DNA of 38,980 nt, taken from NCBI GenBank assembly GCA_001567105.1, contig LMZR01000052.1, positions 1-38,980 of the forward strand, written 5' to 3'. Positions within the stretch are counted from its first letter, which is position 1. The number at the start of each line of letters is the position of its first letter. The notes under the pieces were generated by a model. It ran no database searches, was not told where the DNA came from, and saw only the letters and a list, made by a program, of their open reading frames with translations. The position numbers were made by a program, and so were the translations under genes. Positions 33,626 through 38,980 of the stretch are shown piece after piece. The DNA is from Chloroflexi bacterium OLB14. GTDB lineage: Bacteria; Chloroflexota; Anaerolineae; Anaerolineales; Villigracilaceae.

Positions 33626-34501
33626 ATGTCTACTACAACTGTTTCTCCAATCACGTCACAACGTAAAAAGGTGACCACGCTTACGTTTCGTCAAAAAAAG
33701 GAATGTGGCGAGCCAATCACCATGTTAACTGCTTACGATTATCCAACTGCTATGGCAGTGGATAACGCAGGCATTGATTCGATTCTGGTGGGCGATTCAT
33801 TAGCAATGGTGGTGTTGGGTTATGAAAATACATTGCCCGTCAGCATGGATGAAATGCTTCATCATGCTCGCGCTGTGGCACGCGGAGCAAAAACTGCTTT
33901 GTTAATTGGTGATATGCCGTTTATGTCTTATCAAATTTCTGTTGAAGAGGCTGTGCGAAATGCAGGGCGTTTTATTCAACAAGCCAATATGGATGCTATC
34001 AAATTAGAAGGTGGACGTGAACGTGCTGATGCAGTGCGTGCAATTGTTGGCGCAGGCATTCCCGTCATGGGGCATTTGGGACTGACGCCACAATCTGTTC
34101 ATCAACTAGGTGGATTTCGCGCACAAGGTAAAACTGCTACTGCTGCAAAAAAATTACTTGAAGATGCTCAAATTTTAGAACAGGCTGGTGCATTCAGTCT
34201 CGTGCTTGAATCAGTGCCTGCGCGCTTGGCAGAATTTATCTCAAAGAAAATTTCTATCCCAACTATTGGCATTGGTGCAGGTTTAGGTTGTGATGGTCAA
34301 GTATTAGTCACGCATGATTTACTGGGTTTGTTTGATCGCTTCACACCGAAGTTTGTCAAAAAATATGCTAACTTGCATGAAGTCATGCAAAAAGCATTTC
34401 ATGATTATATTGATGATGTGGAAACAAAAAAATTCCCTGCCACTGAACATACTGTTGAAATGACAGATGAAGAGTGGGAAGAATTTATGCGTAATTCGTA
34501 A
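33626..34501 (+). CDS. panB: 3-methyl-2-oxobutanoate hydroxymethyltransferase
   Basis: 291 aa from ATG 33626, which has GGAGG 5 nt upstream; the frame is open to 33572 without a ribosome site. It makes ketopantoate from 2-oxoisovalerate and methylene-tetrahydrofolate, the first step of pantothenate synthesis. Signatures: ITMLTAYDYPTAMAVDNAGI, LVGDSLAMVVLGYENTLPVS, DAIKLEGG, HLGLTPQSVHQLGGF, and IPTIGIGAGLGCDGQVLV. panE follows after 12 bases, so the two form a pantoate operon. Confidence 0.95.
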   Translation: MSTTTVSPITSQRKKVTTLTFRQKKECGEPITMLTAYDYPTAMAVDNAGIDSILVGDSLAMVVLGYENTLPVSMDEMLHHARAVARGAKTALLIGDMPFMSYQISVEEAVRNAGRFIQQANMDAIKLEGGRERADAVRAIVGAGIPVMGHLGLTPQSVHQLGGFRAQGKTATAAKKLLEDAQILEQAGAFSLVLESVPARLAEFISKKISIPTIGIGAGLGCDGQVLVTHDLLGLFDRFTPKFVKKYANLHEVMQKAFHDYIDDVETKKFPATEHTVEMTDEEWEEFMRNS

Positions 34502-34513
34502 AAGGATATTGCG

Positions 34514-35437
34514 ATGAGTGATTCAATTCTTTTAGTTGGCACAGGCGCATTGGCAACTTTGTTCGCGGCACGATTAAGTGAGGCGGGTCAGGCTGTATCT
34601 ATGCTTGGCACATGGCAAGATGGTTTACATGCTTTACAAAAAAATGGTGCACGCATCATTGATTCAGATGGCGTTGAAAAAAGTTTTCCAGTCTATGCAA
34701 CTGATAACCCGCACGATGTAAAAGATTCAAAATATGCTTTGGTGTTAGTCAAGGCTTGGCAAACAGAACGCGCCGCTAAACAATTACAATCTGCACTTGC
34801 GGATGATGGATTAGCAGTCACATTACAAAATGGGATTGGAAATAAAGAGACGCTTCAATCTTTGCTCGGCTTGGGTCGTGTTTCATTGGGCATCACCACC
34901 ACTGGAGCGACTCTGCTCGCGCCTGGAGTCGTCAAGGCTGGGGGTGAAGGAATCATTTCGATGGAGCAGAACCAAGCCTCGGTTAAGTTGGAAGCGATGT
35001 TGAAATCCGCAAAATTTAATTTGCAAAATGTATCTGATGCTGAATCATTGGTGTGGGGCAAGTTAGTCATCAATGCGGCGATTAATCCATTAACTGCTTT
35101 GTTGCAAGTTCCAAATGGAGAATTGTTATCACATCCGAAGGCGCGAAAAATGATGGGCGCGTTGGCTGAAGAAACTGCCGAAGTTGCCGAAGCCGAACAT
35201 GTGCATTTGCCGTTTGAAAACCCTGTGAGTGCGGCGGAAGATGTGGCGCGAAAAACTGCTCAAAATAAATCGTCTATGTTTCAGGATGTGTTGCGTGGCG
35301 CGCCAACTGAGATTGATGCAATTTGTGGCGCGATTATGAAGCGCGGACAAAAACATGGAATTAGAACGCCGTATAACAAAGCCTGTTGGACGATGGTGCG
35401 CGCGACGGCTGTAGGTCATGCTTTTAGCATGACGTGA
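34514..35437 (+). CDS. panE: 2-dehydropantoate 2-reductase
   Basis: 307 aa, with AAAGGA 7 nt before the ATG. It reduces ketopantoate to pantoate with NADPH. The nucleotide-binding start is ILLVGTGALATLFAARLSEAG (glycine-rich loop). VTLQNGIGN, WGKLVINAAINPLTALL with the catalytic Lys, and EIDAICGAIMKRGQKHGIRT complete the family pattern. The last residues (VGHAFSMT) are encoded by a GTAGGTCATGC palindrome rather than conserved family sequence. It is second in the panB-panE operon. Confidence 0.93.
   Translation: MSDSILLVGTGALATLFAARLSEAGQAVSMLGTWQDGLHALQKNGARIIDSDGVEKSFPVYATDNPHDVKDSKYALVLVKAWQTERAAKQLQSALADDGLAVTLQNGIGNKETLQSLLGLGRVSLGITTTGATLLAPGVVKAGGEGIISMEQNQASVKLEAMLKSAKFNLQNVSDAESLVWGKLVINAAINPLTALLQVPNGELLSHPKARKMMGALAEETAEVAEAEHVHLPFENPVSAAEDVARKTAQNKSSMFQDVLRGAPTEIDAICGAIMKRGQKHGIRTPYNKACWTMVRATAVGHAFSMT
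35411..35435. repeat. palindrome forming the end of panE
   Basis: GTCATGC (35415-35421) and GCATGAC (35427-35433) with a TTTTA loop, starting GTAGGTCATG. It is the same repeat family as 9114-9140 at the end of the GGDEF gene. Confidence 0.6.
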
Positions 35438-35515
35438 TTAATAAGCAGATGAAACTTTAATCTATTCATTAATTCCCTCATGGTAAGATAAAGAAATTTT
35501 TTTCGGAGATTTACC

Positions 35516-36403
35516 ATGCCTAAGTTTGTTTTGACGTTTGTGTTGGGGGTGTGCCTTCTTTTTCCTTTTTCAGTATCCGCTCAACAAGATGTAGCCTTAT
35601 CAAATGTGAGTGTGCAATTGTGGCCCGAATATGATCGCCCCAGTATGTTGGTGATTGTTGATTTCAAAGTGGCACCAATGACTCCTTTACCAGTGGATTT
35701 AACATTTCGTATTCCCAGCGATTCGAATTTAATTGCGGTAGCATTGGAAGACGAAGGCGGAAATTTACTCAATGCAAATTTTGCCCCCCCTGCTATTGAA
35801 GGTGAATGGCAATCTTTTGTGGTTTCGGTTGAAAAAAATGTAACTTATCGTTTTGAATATTATCAACCGCTGATGTTTAATAATAATGATAGAGCTTTTA
35901 CTTATGTGTGGAATAACTTATATGCAGTAAAAAATCTTTCTATTAATGTTTTGGAGCCAATTGATGCAAAAAACTTTACTAGTGAACCTGCTTATGTTTC
36001 TGTTCAGCAGGTGAATGGCTTGAATTATTATGAGGGTCAGGCTATGAAGGTGGAATCTAATCAAGAGGTGAGATATAGCCTGCAATATACAAAAAGTACT
36101 GATACGCTAGTCAGCGAACCGCAAGCCATTCAATCATCACAACCACTTGATGAAGATACAACAGGACGCATGTCTATGAGTAAGTTGTATCCGTATGTGC
36201 TTGGAGGATTGGGGATTTTGGCAATTGCTGGAGGGTTAGCATTTTATTGGCGTGCTAGCCGTGCGCCTGTTAAAAAAACTAGGCGTAGGAAGAATACTTC
36301 AGCAGAAGAGGACGAGAACAAAACAGCCCGATATTGTTCTCAATGTGGCTCGCGTGCCAAAATGGAAGATAAGTTTTGCCGAACTTGTGGGTCAAGATTG
36401 TGA
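35516..36403 (+). CDS. extracytoplasmic-domain protein with membrane anchor and C-terminal zinc ribbon
   Basis: 295 aa with CGGAG about 7 nt before the ATG. Residues 1-22 are a signal peptide ending SVSAQQ. Residues about 23-200 form a beta-rich extracellular domain (VQLWPEYDRPSMLVIVDF). A membrane helix at about 225-246 (YVLGGLGILAIAGGLAFYW) is followed by a basic stop-transfer stretch and a cytoplasmic zinc ribbon YCSQCGSRA...FCRTCGSRL with two CxxC pairs. This outside-sensor, inside-ribbon layout is common in Chloroflexota genomes, but I know no function. Confidence 0.7.
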   Translation: MPKFVLTFVLGVCLLFPFSVSAQQDVALSNVSVQLWPEYDRPSMLVIVDFKVAPMTPLPVDLTFRIPSDSNLIAVALEDEGGNLLNANFAPPAIEGEWQSFVVSVEKNVTYRFEYYQPLMFNNNDRAFTYVWNNLYAVKNLSINVLEPIDAKNFTSEPAYVSVQQVNGLNYYEGQAMKVESNQEVRYSLQYTKSTDTLVSEPQAIQSSQPLDEDTTGRMSMSKLYPYVLGGLGILAIAGGLAFYWRASRAPVKKTRRRKNTSAEEDENKTARYCSQCGSRAKMEDKFCRTCGSRL

Positions 36404-36425
36404 AATGCAATATAGTGTAAATTGT

Positions 36426-36809
36426 TTATTCATCACTGCTTGGCAGTGCGTTGCCTAAATCAGGTAATGCAGCTTCTATGTCGTCGGGGCTTTGACCTGA
36501 TTCTAAGCGATCAACCACTTCGTCAAATTCGGGGGGGAGATTTTGCTCCATTTGAGTGCTCATGTTTCGCATCATGGCGCCAAGTGCTTGAGGGTCTTGT
36601 TGCATATTTTCAAAGCCAGCAAAATTCTCAGCCATCGATTCCATGCGACTTTCTTCTGACTTAGCAATGCGCACTTTGGTCATACGGCGACGCACATCTT
36701 CACTGTTACAGTGAGAGCAAAACACCTTTTTATTGCCATATTCACTAAATGTCATAAACAGGTCAAAGCGTTGGTGGCAAGCATTACACACAAAGTCGTA
36801 GGTAGGCAT
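36426..36809 (-). CDS. FmdB-family zinc-ribbon protein
   Basis: 127 aa. The N-terminal 45 residues MPTYDFVCNACHQRFDLFM...FCSHCNSEDVRRRM form the FmdB regulatory zinc ribbon (two CxxC pairs). The rest is acidic and probably disordered or helical. The family is linked to regulation of formamidase in one organism; most members have unknown roles. TACAAT ends 6 bases before the ATG, so it is probably leaderless. It is divergent from gmk. Confidence 0.85.
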   Translation of the reverse strand: MPTYDFVCNACHQRFDLFMTFSEYGNKKVFCSHCNSEDVRRRMTKVRIAKSEESRMESMAENFAGFENMQQDPQALGAMMRNMSTQMEQNLPPEFDEVVDRLESGQSPDDIEAALPDLGNALPSSDE

Positions 36810-36815
36810 ACGCCT

Positions 36816-36821
36816 ATTGTA
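36816..36821 (-). promoter_or_regulatory. -10 box of the FmdB-family gene, leaderless arrangement
   Basis: TACAAT on the minus strand, 6 bases before ATG 36809; no Shine-Dalgarno and no clear -35. Confidence 0.5.
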
Positions 36822-36857
36822 ACCGAATCAAATATAAATCAAGTCTGAAGCGTTTGG

Positions 36858-36863
36858 TACAAT
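36858..36863 (+). promoter_or_regulatory. -10 box of gmk, leaderless arrangement
   Basis: TACAAT followed by 6 bases (TGAGTT) and ATG 36870; no Shine-Dalgarno is present. Confidence 0.55.
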
Positions 36864-36869
36864 TGAGTT

Positions 36870-37484
36870 ATGCCAACTTTTGAACTTCCAAAATCAAATC
36901 CATTACTAATTGTTATTTCTGGTCCATCGGGCGTGGGTAAAGATTCAATTGTGCAACGCATGATTGAAAGAAAATTTCCATTTCATTTTGTAGTCACTGC
37001 TACCACGCGCGAAAAACGCCCCAACGAAATTCATGGCAAGGATTATTTTTTTGTTTCAAAAGATGAATTTGCGCGCATGATTGAAGAAGATGAATTAATC
37101 GAATATGCCATTGTGTATAGTGATTACAAAGGTATTCCAAAATCACAAGTGCGCGAAGCCTTAGCAAGTGGTAAAGATGTGGTCATGCGTTTGGATGTGC
37201 AAGGTGCTGAAAGTGTGCGAAAACTTTCGCCTGAGGCTTTGTTAATTTTTATCACTTGTGAAAGCGAAGAAGAATTGGAACATCGTTTGCGTGAACGAAA
37301 AACTGAAACTGCTGATTCGCTTTCGTTAAGAATTGCAACCGCGCGTAAAGAATTTCAACGCCTTGATGCGTTTGATTATGTCATCATCAATCACGATTTT
37401 CATTTGGATGATACAGTTGAAAAAGTGCGCGCCATTATTGCGGCTGAACATTTGAAAGTACATCATCGTAAGGTGGAATTATGA
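36870..37484 (+). CDS. gmk: guanylate kinase
   Basis: 204 aa, normal length. It phosphorylates GMP to GDP with ATP. P-loop GPSGVGKDS (18-26), GMP-binding TTREKRPNEIHGKDYFFVS and VVMRLDVQGAESVR, and the lid region RLRERKTETADSL are present. The P-loop Lys is followed by Asp, as is common in Chloroflexota-type enzymes with GVGKD. Its stop overlaps the rhomboid ATG (ATGATG), so translation is coupled. The message is probably leaderless. Confidence 0.95.
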   Translation: MPTFELPKSNPLLIVISGPSGVGKDSIVQRMIERKFPFHFVVTATTREKRPNEIHGKDYFFVSKDEFARMIEEDELIEYAIVYSDYKGIPKSQVREALASGKDVVMRLDVQGAESVRKLSPEALLIFITCESEEELEHRLRERKTETADSLSLRIATARKEFQRLDAFDYVIINHDFHLDDTVEKVRAIIAAEHLKVHHRKVEL

Positions 37485-38298
37485 TGGATGAAAACAGCGC
37501 CTCTTCACCTGACCGTGAACCTGATTCTGTTTCATATACAGAATCTATGCCTCGAACTGTTCGCGTGCAAATGCCCGCTTTACCCACCATCATCACTTAT
37601 GGATTAATTGGCATTACAGTTTTGATTTATATTTTGCAATTGTTAAGTGTGGCGATTTGGGGTTATGCTATTTATCAGATTGATTGGCTTGAATATTTTG
37701 GCGCCAGAATTAATACCGCCATTCGAGCTGGTGACTATTGGCGATTCATTACACCTGTTTTTTTACATGGCTCATTGGCACATATATTTTTTTAATATGT
37801 ATGCTTTATTATCTATTGGCAGTTTACTTGAAAAACATTATGGTTATGTGCGTTTTTATTGTTTTGTATTTTCTTTCAGCCTTTTCGGGCAATGTGTTTT
37901 CATTTTTATTCACAGGTGAAAATGGATATTCCATTGGCGCGTCCACTGCTGTGTTTGGGTTAATTGGGGCAGAGTTAATTTTCTTTTATCAGAATAGAAA
38001 ATTATTTGGCTCGTATGCTAAGCAAGCCATTAGTAATACTTTATTTATTATTGCTATAAATTTGTTCATTGGTTTAACACCTAGCATTGATAATTGGGGA
38101 CATGTGGGCGGTTTATTAGGTGGCATGATGTTTGCATGGTTTGCTAGCCCTGTTTGGAAAGTTTCGGGTTTAGAATCTAACTTATCGCCTAACTTTTCAT
38201 TAGTCGATCAAAGAGAATCTCGGGAAGTTTATATAGGTATATTTCTTGTGTTACTTATTTTTGGGGCAATGGCTACGTGGGGTTTGTTCTTCAAATAA
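37481..38298 (+). CDS. rhomboid-family intramembrane serine protease, two +1 frameshifts
   Basis: Three frames together give about 272 aa with 6-7 helices. The first runs from ATG 37481 to HGSLAHIFF. The second gives NMYALLSIGSLLEKHYGYVRF. The third gives VLYFLSAFSGNVFSFLF to the end. Each join needs one base less: T7 at 37787-37793 and T5 at 37853-37857. The catalytic Ser lies in YSIGASTAVFGLIGAE and the His in NWGHVGGLLGG, both rhomboid signatures; HGSLAHIFFNMYAL is the conserved second-helix motif. The N-terminal 40 residues are cytoplasmic and acidic. The conserved sites argue for a working gene rather than decay. Confidence 0.75.
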
Positions 38299-38300
38299 TA

Positions 38301-38331
38301 AAAAGTCCATCTTATCAAGATGGACTTTTTT
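38301..38331. terminator. terminator between the rhomboid and ABC permease genes
   Basis: AAAAGTCCATCTT (38301-38313), ATC loop, AAGATGGACTTTT (38317-38329), with T on one side and A on the other, so it can serve both convergent genes. Confidence 0.85.
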
Positions 38332-38349
38332 GTTCGAGAGAAATCAGAA

Positions 38350-38979
38350 TTAGTTTGAATGGCTCAAACGTGGGTCAAGTGCATCGCGAAGCCCGTCGCC
38401 TAGGAGGTTGAAGGCAAGTACGGTGAGCATGATGGCGAAGCCCGGGTAAAAGACGAGATGAGGTGCGGTAAAAACTTGATTACGCTCTGCCCCAAGCATG
38501 GAGCCCCATTCAGGTGTTGGGGGTTGAGCACCCAAGCCGAGGAAAGAAAGAGCCGCGGCTTCTAATATTGCAGATGCGATACCTAATGTGCCTTGTACAA
38601 TAAGGGGAGTTAGTGCGTTGGGTAAAATTCGTTGAAAGAGAATTTGGTATATGTTGCCACCTAAAGCTCGAGTGGCGTTGACATATTCTATATCACGAAT
38701 GGCAAGTACGCTACTGCGAGCAACACGAGCATAAGCAGGGATAGATACGATGCCGATGGCGATGAGTGCGTTGATTAAGCCAGGTCCAAGCACTGAAACG
38801 ATGGCAATTGCTAATAATAAAGATGGGAACGCCAGTAACACATCCATCACACGCATGATGCTGTTATCTACCCAGCCGCCAAGATAACCTGCTATTGAGC
38901 CTAGAATTGTGCCGATGACGATGGCGAATGTGACTGTTGCAAAGCCGATGACTAGGCTTAAACGTGCACCATATAGTAA
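38350..38979 (-). CDS. ABC transporter permease, dipeptide/oligopeptide type (DppC-like), truncated by the window end
   Basis: About 209 residues are present; the 5' part is outside the window. It begins LLYGARLSLVIGFATVTFAI and continues with IAGYLGGWVDN, then the EAA loop region YVNATRALGGNIYQILFQRI and the C-terminal LSFLGLGAQPPTPEWGSML. These are typical of the DppC/OppC inner-membrane subunit of a peptide or nickel ABC importer. An internal ATG at 38856 is not the true start. Partner genes (DppB and the ATPases) would be expected just outside the window. Confidence 0.9.
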   Translation of the reverse strand, partial: LLYGARLSLVIGFATVTFAIVIGTILGSIAGYLGGWVDNSIMRVMDVLLAFPSLLLAIAIVSVLGPGLINALIAIGIVSIPAYARVARSSVLAIRDIEYVNATRALGGNIYQILFQRILPNALTPLIVQGTLGIASAILEAAALSFLGLGAQPPTPEWGSMLGAERNQVFTAPHLVFYPGFAIMLTVLAFNLLGDGLRDALDPRLSHSN

Positions 38980-38980
38980 G

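Noticed and set aside
1..38980. CRISPR array, insertion sequence or prophage
   Set aside because: No regularly spaced direct repeats, transposase, integrase or phage structural genes were seen; the repeats present are single palindromes or short tandem pairs.

Overview
The window is AT-rich bacterial chromosome that most resembles the phylum Chloroflexota, probably class Anaerolineae. This is inferred from gene content, not from a marker phylogeny. The pointers are a mevalonate kinase, a decaprenyl-phosphate phosphoribosyltransferase-like UbiA enzyme, short Flp-type pilins, a sortase with a long N-terminal arm, a ThrRS without a TGS domain, a T-box leader, and many genes that look leaderless. 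Most genes are housekeeping or metabolic. I see no phage, transposase, rRNA or CRISPR array.

Layout. 0.2-6 kb: secreted metallopeptidase, ClpC and SurE, all on the minus strand. 6.1-6.6 kb: three tRNA genes (Arg, Gly, and a CAU tRNA) around a compact divergent promoter. 6.6-7.4 kb: a DUF433/DUF5615 toxin-antitoxin-like pair bracketed by a near-perfect copy of the 3' end of the adjacent inositol monophosphatase gene. 7.3-11.4 kb: minus-strand run hutI, diguanylate cyclase, arginase, IMPase. 11.4-12.1 kb: twin pilin genes, each with its own promoter and operator-like palindrome. 12.2-15.3 kb: MFS, TerC-like and CDF transporters. 15.3-18 kb: polytopic membrane protein, tlyA and a Zn-ribbon gene. 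18-22.6 kb: UbiA enzyme overlapping mevalonate kinase, then a beta-propeller lipoprotein-like gene. 22.6-24.9 kb: thrS with its T-box, and tRNA-Val. 25-29.2 kb: sortase plus a small membrane protein, RlmD-type methyltransferase, pxpBC. 29.2-33.4 kb: methyltransferase with a zinc ribbon, UDP-glucose dehydrogenase, receiver protein, glycosyltransferase, YtxH protein. 33.6-35.4 kb: panB-panE (pantothenate). 35.5-38.98 kb: zinc-ribbon membrane protein, FmdB protein, gmk, rhomboid, and an ABC permease cut by the window end.

Three window-wide patterns matter more than any single gene. (1) Several families of palindromic repeats lie not only between genes but inside them. They are in frame within mevalonate kinase, the glycosyltransferase and tlyA, they supply the C-termini of PxpB, PanE and RlmD and the stop codon of the GGDEF gene, and one sits inside the T-box leader. 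(2) Nine genes have a TANAAT/TATATT box 6-9 nt before the ATG and no Shine-Dalgarno, so they are probably leaderless; the other genes mostly have clear AGGAG-type sites. (3) Seven conserved genes are broken by eight +1 insertions, every one in a homopolymer run. This looks like a systematic sequence error but could reflect slippage. An 11-base G tract in the polytopic membrane gene is a separate candidate phase-variation tract.
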